In this document: positions 36,006-44,256 of the stretch, one piece after another
Layout: each line of letters starts with the position of its first letter
How positions within the stretch are numbered: position 1 is the first letter of the stretch
Assembly (NCBI GenBank): GCA_023666645.1
Contig: JAMPBP010000003.1
Coordinates: 1 to 62,642 of the forward strand
Reading direction: 5' to 3'
Length of the DNA stretch: 62,642 bases
Origin: Clostridiales bacterium
GTDB taxonomy: Bacteria; Bacteroidota; Bacteroidia; Bacteroidales; Muribaculaceae
The notes under the pieces: generated by a model
What the model was told of the DNA's origin: nothing
The model's input: the letters and a program-made list of their open reading frames with translations, nothing else
Databases searched by the model: none
Translations under genes and position numbers: made by a program

Positions 36006-38714
36006 ATGAAAAAATCATTATTATTACTGGTTTCAGCAGTAATAGCTTACACGTCAGCCGATGCCGCCATGGTGTCGGCTGACTGTGCTAAAGCTATAGC
36101 CCGTGGCATACTGCCAGGGACTGACCTTGTAGAGTCGCCCCGCTCCCGCAGCGAGGTCGACGCGCAGCCCTACTATGTATTTAATGCCGTGGGTGAAAAG
36201 GGATTTGTAATTGTGGCAGCCGATGACCGCTTGCCTCAGGTGCTCGGATATTCCCATGAGGGTGAACTCAATCTTAAGAATGCTCCATCCCAACTTCTCG
36301 CTCTCTTAGGCATGAGTGCTGAGGTGCTTGAGGGTCTCGATGAGCAAGGTGTATCTATGACATCATCGTCATCGGCCGGAACTCCGGTAGTGTCTCCATT
36401 GCTCGGTGATATAAACTGGGGGCAGAGCGACCCTTTCAACTCCATGTGTCCGGTACTCTCCAATGGTGTCCGTGGATATGTGGGTTGCGTGGCGACCGCC
36501 ATGTCCCAGATAATGCGTTTCTACGGATACCCTGCACATGGCAACGGTAGTTTCAGTTACACCGATGGTGGAAATAAACTTAGCGCTGATTTTGGCTCCA
36601 CCACCTATGAATGGGATAATATGCCGGCTGTTGTTCCGGAGAGTCCGACAGCCGCCCAGGTGCAGGCTTATTCCACATTGTGCTCACATTTGGGCATAGC
36701 GGTGGAGATGCAGTATGCACCCGGGGGGTCGGGCGCCTACACGATGCTCGTGCCGAGAGCCATGCGTGATTTCTTTGGCTACTCACGTTCAATAGCGATG
36801 CATTCGCGCAGCTACTACAACAGCGGTGAGTGGATGTCGATGATCAAGAGCGAGCTCGACAAGGGACGCCCGGTATACTATGCCGCCTCGAGTGAGGATG
36901 GTCTCGGTGGCCACGCCTTTGTGTGTGACGGTTATGACAGCAGCGACTATGTCCACATCAACTGGGGGTGGTATGGCAACAGCAACGGTTACTTTGCCAT
37001 AAACCATCTCAATCCGGGCGAACTCGGAGAGGGTGGCGGCTCGGGCGCCTATAATCTGTCGCAGGAGATAATCACTGATTTCGTACCTCTCGAAGTCTCC
37101 GATGGTAATAATCACATTGTGTATGGTGGCACCAGGTTCTCTATTTCCAGCTTTGGTACCGACATTACTTTGATGTCGACGGTTGAGAATCTCGACACCC
37201 GCAGATTTGATGGTAAACTGATGGCAGTGCTCACCGATACCGATGATAACATAGTGTGTGTGCTGAAAGAGGAACCGATGTCGATTTCAGGATTCAGCGG
37301 CGGCCGCGGCGGTATCTACTGGGCAACAATGCGCGACATTCCTACAACTACTCCGGTTGCTGTGGGCGATGGCAAGTACCGCTTGCATTACGCATATGAG
37401 TCGGATGGTGTGGAACCTCGTGTGCTCAGGCACCCGATAGGATTGCCCGGATATGCCGACTGTCATGTTGCGGGCAATAAGATTGTTGTCGATGGTCAGG
37501 AAGTGGTGAAACCGAGCGTTAAGGTGAAGAATCTTCAGGCCGATGGAGACATTTATGTCAACGGCAGTGCCCGGTTCCTGGCTGAGGTCAACAATATGAG
37601 CACTAATTTCAGATTGTCGAAGATTGTGCTCAGACTCACAAGTGTCGACGATCCTACCCTCACATGCGAGTCGTCGACGGCAGTCAATATCTATGATATG
37701 TGTGAGGCTGATGTTGTGATGGATATCGACATGCCTGCTTCTTTGACCGAAGGGGACTATCGTGTCACTATGTATCACGAGGGGCATGATGATGCCCCGT
37801 TCGATATCGAGGAGACTGTTGTGACCCTGTTGCCCGAGCAGTCGGTACCGGTGTTGCGTATGGTGGGCTCTCCCGTACTGAACAATGTCAATACCGGAGA
37901 CATGACATTGCTGACACGTGATGACCGCGTGATGTTCACTCTGCCTCTCAAAAACTATGCTGCCGCCGGCCCGATGAAAACCATTGCGCGTCTTCACCCG
38001 CTCGACAACAGCGATGCTCCCGATGTAGTGTTTGGAGCGATTGCCCAGGAATGGAGTAAGAGTGAGACACGCAGTGTGGTGTTTTCAGGTGTGGTGCGTG
38101 TCGATCCGGGCCGGTATAGCATAAGTTTCAGCACACTCGATGCCAAAGGCAAGGAGTGTGTGATTGATGATTATGACGGAGAGGTCACGGTCGTGGAAAA
38201 TGAGAACCTCGCTCTCGAAGTCGTCTCACTCGACATGCCGTCACGACTCAAGCAGGGTGAGCGCGTGGAGTGCTCGATTACCGTGAAGTCAACTACCGGT
38301 TATCAAGGTTATGTATATGTGCGTGTGAGACAGATTACCTATTCCGACGGTGAACTCGCCACAATGCAGAATGTGACCCTGCAGCCCGGCCAGGAGAAGA
38401 CGATTAATTTCAGATATCGTCCGGATAGCGATATGACCGATGGTCTGTACCTTGTAATGGTGGAGACCCGCGAGGGTAACGGCTATCCCACTGCCGGTGG
38501 ACACATCAATTACTATAGGGAAATCGCTATGGGCGATTACAGTGGTGATCTGGGAGCTGTTGACGAGGTTGTCATTGATGGCATTAACGATGACAGCACT
38601 GTAGAACAATGGTATGATCTGCAAGGACGTGCAATCAACAAACCCTCACGTGGCGGCATTTATCTGAGACGCCGAGGGTCGGTTGCAGAGAAAGTTTACG
38701 TGCCCGGTTACTGA
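36006..38714 (+). CDS. Secreted C10 (streptopain-type) cysteine protease
   Basis: A 902-residue exported protease. A signal peptide (1-20) precedes an inhibitory propeptide-like segment (~22-125, with YYVFNAVGEKGFVIVAADDR). The catalytic Cys lies in GCVATAMSQIMRFYG (about residue 163) and the His in GGHAFVCDGYD, with the trailing HINWGWYGNSNGYF. This is the streptopain/interpain pattern, known in Streptococcus, Prevotella and Bacteroides. The C-terminal ~540 residues are several beta-sandwich repeats ending in QWYDLQGRAINKPSRGGIYL. Its position within the ilv operon is unusual. Confidence 0.9.
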   Translation: MKKSLLLLVSAVIAYTSADAAMVSADCAKAIARGILPGTDLVESPRSRSEVDAQPYYVFNAVGEKGFVIVAADDRLPQVLGYSHEGELNLKNAPSQLLALLGMSAEVLEGLDEQGVSMTSSSSAGTPVVSPLLGDINWGQSDPFNSMCPVLSNGVRGYVGCVATAMSQIMRFYGYPAHGNGSFSYTDGGNKLSADFGSTTYEWDNMPAVVPESPTAAQVQAYSTLCSHLGIAVEMQYAPGGSGAYTMLVPRAMRDFFGYSRSIAMHSRSYYNSGEWMSMIKSELDKGRPVYYAASSEDGLGGHAFVCDGYDSSDYVHINWGWYGNSNGYFAINHLNPGELGEGGGSGAYNLSQEIITDFVPLEVSDGNNHIVYGGTRFSISSFGTDITLMSTVENLDTRRFDGKLMAVLTDTDDNIVCVLKEEPMSISGFSGGRGGIYWATMRDIPTTTPVAVGDGKYRLHYAYESDGVEPRVLRHPIGLPGYADCHVAGNKIVVDGQEVVKPSVKVKNLQADGDIYVNGSARFLAEVNNMSTNFRLSKIVLRLTSVDDPTLTCESSTAVNIYDMCEADVVMDIDMPASLTEGDYRVTMYHEGHDDAPFDIEETVVTLLPEQSVPVLRMVGSPVLNNVNTGDMTLLTRDDRVMFTLPLKNYAAAGPMKTIARLHPLDNSDAPDVVFGAIAQEWSKSETRSVVFSGVVRVDPGRYSISFSTLDAKGKECVIDDYDGEVTVVENENLALEVVSLDMPSRLKQGERVECSITVKSTTGYQGYVYVRVRQITYSDGELATMQNVTLQPGQEKTINFRYRPDSDMTDGLYLVMVETREGNGYPTAGGHINYYREIAMGDYSGDLGAVDEVVIDGINDDSTVEQWYDLQGRAINKPSRGGIYLRRRGSVAEKVYVPGY

Positions 38715-38786
38715 CTTTGAGCGTTGATGTACAAAATTAAATAAGAGATTTGTGTTAAATTATTGCAGATATTCTCTCGAAAATTG

Positions 38787-38794
38787 TAATTTTG
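38787..38794 (+). promoter_or_regulatory. -7 box of ilvC
   Basis: TAATTTTG matches TAnnTTTG, with TTG at 38763-38765. It gives ilvC its own promoter, separate from the rest of the ilv operon. Confidence 0.6.
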
Positions 38795-38833
38795 TAGTCC
38801 AATTGAAAATTTTAAAACTAAATTATAAGTTTT

Positions 38834-39877
38834 ATGGCTAAGATGAACTTTGGCGGAGTAGAAGAAACCGTCATCACGCGCGATGATTTCTCATTGGAGA
38901 AAGCACGCGAAGTATTGAAGAATGAGACTATAGCAGTAATAGGATATGGCGTGCAGGGCCCCGGACAGAGCATGAACTTGCGAGACAACGGTTTCAATGT
39001 GATTGTAGGTCAACGCCAAGGAGCAACCTACGATAAAGCAGTGGCCGATGGCTGGATTCCTGGCGAGACCCTTTTTGGAATAGAAGAGGCATGTGAAAGG
39101 GGCACTGTGATAATGTGTCTGTTGAGCGATGCCGCTGTCATGTCGGTATGGCCCCGTATCAAGCAGTATCTTACAGCTGGCAAGGCTCTGTATTTCTCTC
39201 ACGGCTTTGCCATCACATGGAATGACCGCACCGGTGTGGTTCCTCCCAAGGATATCGATGTTATCATGGTTGCTCCCAAGGGGTCGGGCACATCGTTGCG
39301 CACAATGTTTCTTGAGGGTCGCGGCTTGAACTCTTCATTTGCCGTATACCAGGATTATACCGGCCGTGCATTGGACCGCACTTTGGCCCTGGGTATAGGA
39401 ATAGGCTCGGGCTACCTGTTTGAGACCACTTTCCAGCGCGAGGCTACGAGCGATCTCACCGGTGAACGAGGATCGTTGATGGGTGCTATTCAGGGTCTGT
39501 TGCTGGCGCAATATGAGGTTTTGCGCGAGAATGGCCACACTCCTTCCGAGGCATTCAATGAAACCGTCGAGGAGCTGACACAGTCGCTCATGCCGCTATT
39601 TGCCGCAAAGGGTATGGACTGGATGTATGCCAACTGCTCTACAACGGCACAGCGTGGCGCCCTTGACTGGATGGGGCCGTTCCACGATGCAATCAAGCCG
39701 GTGGTTGAGCGTCTCTATGCAAGTGTAAAGGCCGGCAATGAGGCTCAGATCTCAATCGACAGCAACTCTCAGCCCGGTTACCGTGACAAGCTCAACGAGG
39801 AGTTGCGCCAGCTGCGTGAGAGCGAGATGTGGCAGACGGCTCAGACTGTACGTCAGCTGCGTCCCGAGAACAATTGA
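38834..39877 (+). CDS. ilvC: Ketol-acid reductoisomerase
   Basis: A 347-residue NAD(P)H-dependent enzyme that rearranges and reduces acetolactate, the step between IlvBN and IlvD. The Rossmann loop is AVIGYGVQGPGQSMNLRDNG. Other signatures are PPKDIDVIMVAPKGSGTSLR and the knotted C-terminal domain with FETTFQREATSDLTGERGSLMG and ETVEELTQS. It completes the pathway with ilvD, ilvB and ilvN ~5 kb upstream, but has its own promoter after the protease gene. Confidence 0.95.
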   Translation: MAKMNFGGVEETVITRDDFSLEKAREVLKNETIAVIGYGVQGPGQSMNLRDNGFNVIVGQRQGATYDKAVADGWIPGETLFGIEEACERGTVIMCLLSDAAVMSVWPRIKQYLTAGKALYFSHGFAITWNDRTGVVPPKDIDVIMVAPKGSGTSLRTMFLEGRGLNSSFAVYQDYTGRALDRTLALGIGIGSGYLFETTFQREATSDLTGERGSLMGAIQGLLLAQYEVLRENGHTPSEAFNETVEELTQSLMPLFAAKGMDWMYANCSTTAQRGALDWMGPFHDAIKPVVERLYASVKAGNEAQISIDSNSQPGYRDKLNEELRQLRESEMWQTAQTVRQLRPENN

Positions 39878-39916
39878 TTTGATATGTAGGTCAGCAAAAC
39901 ATTTTTTATAAAGAAA

Positions 39917-39958
39917 TTAAGAGGGTGTTGTACTTTTTTTTGTACGGCACCCTCTTAA
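39917..39958. terminator. Hairpin terminator after ilvC
   Basis: Arms TTAAGAGGGTG (39917-39927) and CACCCTCTTAA (39948-39958), with an inner GTAC/GTAC stem and a T8 loop, lie between the convergent ilvC and PepSY-like genes. The closing A/T pairs would serve both strands. Confidence 0.7.
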
Positions 39959-40055
39959 AAGATATCCGGGAGCAGAAGGCTGATGCCTCTCGTTCCCGGA
40001 TTCAATGTTATTGATTGTTGCCTACAGCTTTATTCATAATCCTTGTAAAAGGACG

Positions 40056-40559
40056 CTATATCTTTGTAGCAGGTGTTATGTCAATATCTTGGGTGATGGC
40101 TTTCAGCAAGGTGCCATCGGGTGTGTAGTAGAGATATTCATCGGTTCCGCCTCCTATGGGGTCAACTTCAATGAGATAGAATGTCATGTCGGTGCGCTGG
40201 TATTCAGAAACATCATCGATATTGTAACCTGTTCCATAGGCGCTCTTGGCAAAAGCCTCGCTCACTACCGCCGGAATGAAGAATAGATTCTTTCCATAGT
40301 CAATCTCGGTCATGGCCCACTGGGCGTTGTTGCCAAACCACACGTCATATTCTTTCTGGGTTTCGTAGAATTCCGCCACATAGTAGCTGGGCTTGCGTTC
40401 CCATTTCACATTCTTGGCTTCAGGATATTTGGCTTTCAAAGCCTCGGTATAGGTGTCGGGCACAGTTGTTCCGGTCTTGTGGTCATCGTCATCGCTGCAC
40501 GATGTAAACAGGGATGTTCCCATCAATGTCAGGGCAATAAGGAAAAAGTGGGTTTTCAT
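40056..40559 (-). CDS. PepSY-like lipoprotein
   Basis: A 167-residue lipoprotein with lipobox FTSC (C21). It belongs to the PepSY-like (DUF2874) group of small periplasmic Bacteroidota proteins. Hallmarks are the ALKAKYPEAKNVKWERK opening and the YYVAEFYETQKEYDVWFGNNAQWAMTE strand pattern, then a second copy ending LIEVDPIGGGTDEYLYYTPDGTLLKA. It may bind peptides or inhibit an enzyme; the function is not established. Single gene, convergent with ilvC. Confidence 0.82.
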   Translation of the reverse strand: MKTHFFLIALTLMGTSLFTSCSDDDDHKTGTTVPDTYTEALKAKYPEAKNVKWERKPSYYVAEFYETQKEYDVWFGNNAQWAMTEIDYGKNLFFIPAVVSEAFAKSAYGTGYNIDDVSEYQRTDMTFYLIEVDPIGGGTDEYLYYTPDGTLLKAITQDIDITPATKI

Positions 40560-40757
40560 AATATAAAAAGTTATGTATATATTTTATCGGGACAATGCTA
40601 TCCATTTATTGATTAACAATCTGATGCGTGAAATGTTTGCCGGGTGTTGAAGTTTGATAATTTATGAAGCGCATGTAGTTGCGTGAGACAGTTACATAAT
40701 GATGTTTTCTCCAGACTGTTTTTAAGCTAAAAATTCGTTAAAATCGTTAAAATTTCG

Positions 40758-40765
40758 TACCTTTG
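40758..40765 (+). promoter_or_regulatory. -7 box of the 40796-43966 operon
   Basis: TACCTTTG matches TAnnTTTG, 30 bases before ATG 40796, and shows that the longer in-frame start at 40763 is not used. Confidence 0.7.
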
Positions 40766-40795
40766 CGCTCGATTCTAAAACTATATTCAAAGCAA

Positions 40796-42571
40796 ATGAA
40801 AAATACTATCAAGCTGTTAGCAATGACGACCGTAGCTGTAGGTGCAGTTACGCTCCAGGCTTGTGTTGATGATGCCTATGATTTGGAAAATATCAACACT
40901 GAGGTGGAGGTAAAGGTAAACAACCTTGTCGTGCCTATTAATCTGGATGCTATTACATTGTCCAACGCATTTGACCTCGAGGAGGGAAGCGTGGTGAAAG
41001 AAATCAACGGTGAATATGCCGTTTTGGTGGAAGGTGACTTCATTAGCAGCCAATTCAATGTAGCCCCTGTGAAGATAGCTGTCGATGGCAGTATAGCTCC
41101 AATCAATTGTAATATTTTTTCCTACAGTGGGTCGGATGTAAACCTGCCGGTTGCCGCACAGACCATTTCCTATGAAATCACACGTGCCACTTCACCTTTC
41201 AAGTTTGAAAGCAGCAGTGTCGACAAGTCGGTGAGATCTCTTAAGAAAGTGAAAGGGAACTGGAACACTGTGATTAATATGAAACTGAATGACAATAATC
41301 ATCTGTTCAATTCATTGCAATTCCAGAAACTTGTGCTCGAAATTCCGGCCGGATTGCATGTGACCAACTACACAACCGACAACGGTAAGGTATATGTCAA
41401 CGACCTTAATATGAATTTGAATGGTGTCACCCAGGTGACTCTCACTATCGATGAAATTGACTTCACTAAGTTTACAGCCCAGCAGTTCTCATTTGTACCT
41501 GCCAATGATAATGCGAATAATGGCGTAATCAAGTTCAACGGTGAGGTAGGTGTTCAGTCGGGTTTTGTAGTGGGCAGTACCAATTCGACGTCGGCCACAC
41601 TCCCTCAGCAGGTGACACTGAATATTTCGACCGTTATGAATCCCATCAATGTGGAGTCGGTAACCGGTGAGATTTCCTATGAGATAGAAGGTTTTAATGT
41701 GGATAATGTGACTCTCGATGATCTCCCCGACCTGCTCAAGGAACCCGGTACAGATGTATCGCTCGCCAATCCCCAGCTGTATATCTCGGTCAATAACCCT
41801 GTGGCCAATTATGGCTTGAAGACTCAGACCGGTCTCACCCTCACTGCGGTGAAAGGACAGGAGGTCGTGAATAAATGCTCGCTTAATCCGGGAGAGTCGA
41901 TTATACTTGGTGCCGACAAGGGTGTGAACGGCCCATACAACTTCTGCCTCTCACCTTCCAAGCCCACCTCTTTCTATGGCGATTACACCAATGCCGAGTA
42001 TGTCGGTTACGCCTCGTTCTCAAAATTGCTCAGCGGTGACGGTCTGCCTGATTATCTTACTGTCGACTTTGATAAGCCCCACATCATTCCTGCTATTGTG
42101 AATGATTTCAAGCTCAATCAGACGATAGATCCTGTAGAAGGTTCCTATACGATGTATGCTCCACTGGAACTTACTGTAGGTTCCAAGATTGTATATGAGG
42201 AAGATGAGACAGGATGGGGCGACGAGACAGTGAGCAAGATAACAGTGACCCGCCTCAGCGTGAGCGCTACTGCCACCAATTCGCTCCCTGTTGACATCGT
42301 GGTGTCGGGAACTCCGCTCGATGTCAATGGCAATCCTTGTGTTGACCCCGCTACTGGTAAGGTTGTAAAACTCGAAGGCCTCACTGTGGCTGCCGGTACA
42401 ACCGCTCCCATCGAACTTCACTCTACGGGTACCGTAAAGGGTATTGATGGAATACGCTACACTGCCACATGTGTCGCCACTGAAGCCGGAAAAACACTGA
42501 AACCCTCTGCCACAATCAATCTTGAGAATATACGTGTGACAGTTGACGGCTATTATATTGACGAACTTTAA
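40796..42571 (+). CDS. Large surface or periplasmic lipoprotein, function unknown
   Basis: A 591-residue lipoprotein: lipobox LQAC (C22 from ATG 40796) after MKNTIKLLAMTT. I recognise no catalytic motif. The body is beta-rich, Asn/Val-rich and without a clear repeat unit; stretches such as VTQVTLTIDEIDF and NVESVTGEISYEIEGF suggest stacked beta-sandwiches. It is followed by a DUF5723 barrel gene after 39 bases, so the two are probably co-transcribed; the pair suggests an outer-membrane complex (inference). Confidence 0.75.
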   Translation: MKNTIKLLAMTTVAVGAVTLQACVDDAYDLENINTEVEVKVNNLVVPINLDAITLSNAFDLEEGSVVKEINGEYAVLVEGDFISSQFNVAPVKIAVDGSIAPINCNIFSYSGSDVNLPVAAQTISYEITRATSPFKFESSSVDKSVRSLKKVKGNWNTVINMKLNDNNHLFNSLQFQKLVLEIPAGLHVTNYTTDNGKVYVNDLNMNLNGVTQVTLTIDEIDFTKFTAQQFSFVPANDNANNGVIKFNGEVGVQSGFVVGSTNSTSATLPQQVTLNISTVMNPINVESVTGEISYEIEGFNVDNVTLDDLPDLLKEPGTDVSLANPQLYISVNNPVANYGLKTQTGLTLTAVKGQEVVNKCSLNPGESIILGADKGVNGPYNFCLSPSKPTSFYGDYTNAEYVGYASFSKLLSGDGLPDYLTVDFDKPHIIPAIVNDFKLNQTIDPVEGSYTMYAPLELTVGSKIVYEEDETGWGDETVSKITVTRLSVSATATNSLPVDIVVSGTPLDVNGNPCVDPATGKVVKLEGLTVAAGTTAPIELHSTGTVKGIDGIRYTATCVATEAGKTLKPSATINLENIRVTVDGYYIDEL

Positions 42572-42610
42572 TACTATCAAAAACCAATCATCACATAATA
42601 AGAAAACATT

Positions 42611-43966
42611 ATGAAACTCAATATATCACGTGGCTTGTTCACTGCCTTTGCTGCGGCTGTTTCAGTAGCGGCTATGGCCCAGAACCTGCAGTCGGCCTAT
42701 TTTGACGACAATTATATGTACCGCTTTCAGGCCAATCCTGCCTATGGTAACGAGAATGGATTTGTGGCCATGCCCGGTCTCGGTAACCTTAACATAGGAA
42801 CAAACGGTACCATCGGTCTCAATCACATTTTCTATAACGTCAATGGAGAGACAACGACATTGCTTAACCCCAATATCTCGGCTTCCAAGGCACTCGACGG
42901 CATGAAAGACCATTCACGTCTTGGTATTGACCTGCGCGAAACTGTTCTTGCATTCGGTTTCAAGGGTTTCAAAGGATATAACACCATCAGCGTGAGCGCC
43001 CGCTCATCGGCTTCGATCGGTTTCCCCAAGGAGCTCGTGCGCATGGCTAAGGAAGGTATCAGCAACGACACCTACGACCTCTCCAATTTTGGAGCCACCG
43101 GGCGTGCATGGGCCGAGGTAGCCTTGAACCACTCTCATGCCATCAATTCACAATTGCGCATTGGTGCCACTCTCAAGGTTCTCGTGGGTGTAGGTGCTAT
43201 CGATGCCCATGTCAATACTGCCAATCTCAAACTTCATGAAGACAACTATATAGGCGAGGTTGACGCCGATATACACGCCAGCATCAAGAATTTCGCCTAT
43301 AAGACCGGCTTCAATGACAAGACCGGACGCCGATATGTCAACGGATTTGATATGGACGACTTTTCGCCTGTCAATGGCATAGGTATGGCTGTTGACCTGG
43401 GTGCTGTCTATACGCTCAATCCCGACTGGGAGTTCTCGCTGGCATTGACCGACCTCGGTTTCATTTCCTGGAAAAACGATATGACAGGTACCACCGATGG
43501 TCTGCAATCAGTCGAGACTGACGCATATTCATTCAATGTCGACAACAATGACTCTTGGGACAAGTTTACCGACAACCTGAGCAATCTCTATGAGCTTGAG
43601 GATAAAGGAGACATGGGCTCGCGCATGACTGGTATCGGTGCGACAATGACAGCAGGCGCCCAGTACAAGCTCCCCGTGTACCGTCGTCTTAAATTTGGTT
43701 TGATGAACACTACCCGCATTAATGGCGACTTCTCGTGGACTGAGTTCCGTCTGTCGGCCAATGTGGAGCCTGTCAATTGTTTCTCGGCTGGTGTGAATGT
43801 CGGTATGGGTACTTTTGGAGCAAAATTCGGAGGTATAATCAATTTAAAGGTGACAGGTTTCAACCTCTTTGTCGCTACCGATTGCATGCCTGGCAAGCTT
43901 GCCAAGCAGTATGCTCCGCTCAACTCCAATCTTAACGTAAACTTCGGTATCAACTTCCCCTTCTGA
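42611..43966 (+). CDS. DUF5723 outer-membrane beta-barrel protein
   Basis: A 451-residue exported protein (signal peptide ending AMAQN) of the DUF5723 family. Repeated short beta-strands typical of an outer-membrane barrel fill the chain (for example RLGIDLRETVLAFGFKGFKG and LKVTGFNLFVATD), and it ends in a strand with terminal Phe (NVNFGINFPF), the usual outer-membrane insertion signal. Likely partner of the lipoprotein encoded just upstream. Ends near a terminator at 44016-44047. Confidence 0.82.
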   Translation: MKLNISRGLFTAFAAAVSVAAMAQNLQSAYFDDNYMYRFQANPAYGNENGFVAMPGLGNLNIGTNGTIGLNHIFYNVNGETTTLLNPNISASKALDGMKDHSRLGIDLRETVLAFGFKGFKGYNTISVSARSSASIGFPKELVRMAKEGISNDTYDLSNFGATGRAWAEVALNHSHAINSQLRIGATLKVLVGVGAIDAHVNTANLKLHEDNYIGEVDADIHASIKNFAYKTGFNDKTGRRYVNGFDMDDFSPVNGIGMAVDLGAVYTLNPDWEFSLALTDLGFISWKNDMTGTTDGLQSVETDAYSFNVDNNDSWDKFTDNLSNLYELEDKGDMGSRMTGIGATMTAGAQYKLPVYRRLKFGLMNTTRINGDFSWTEFRLSANVEPVNCFSAGVNVGMGTFGAKFGGIINLKVTGFNLFVATDCMPGKLAKQYAPLNSNLNVNFGINFPF

Positions 43967-44015
43967 TTCCGCAGAAATAATGTCACGGTCCATCGGCTTT
44001 AGGACCGACTGTAAC

Positions 44016-44047
44016 ACAGGCTGCCAAGCGAGAGCAAGGCAGCCTGT
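44016..44047 (+). terminator. Terminator of the DUF5723 operon
   Basis: ACAGGCTGCC (44016-44025) and GGCAGCCTGT (44038-44047) form a perfect 10-bp stem, followed by an AT-rich ATTATATT stretch. Confidence 0.7.
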
Positions 44048-44103
44048 ATTATATTATAGCGGCTATTCGGTATGATATGGTTGGTGTGTTTGTTTTCAAT
44101 TTG

Positions 44104-44136
44104 CGTATGCACTCCGGGGCATACGTTGGGGGGGGG
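44104..44136. repeat. Inverted repeat followed by a G9 tract
   Basis: CGTATGC (44104-44110) and GCATACG (44119-44125) form a small stem; nine consecutive G bases follow at 44128-44136 in the gap between convergent genes. Confidence 0.5.
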
Positions 44137-44180
44137 ATAGTGATGCCACATGGAGCATAGGCTGTTCGGGCATAGGCATG

Positions 44181-44219
44181 AAAAAACCGTGGGCACCTGT
44201 ATGAGAAGTGACCCACGGT
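44181..44219 (-). terminator. Rho-independent terminator of the M13 peptidase gene
   Basis: On the minus strand ACCGTGGG (44219-44212) pairs with CCCACGGT (44193-44186), followed at once by TTTTT. Confidence 0.85.
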
Positions 44220-44256
44220 CGTCAATGTGGTTCAGGACGATGCCTGGAAAATCAGT

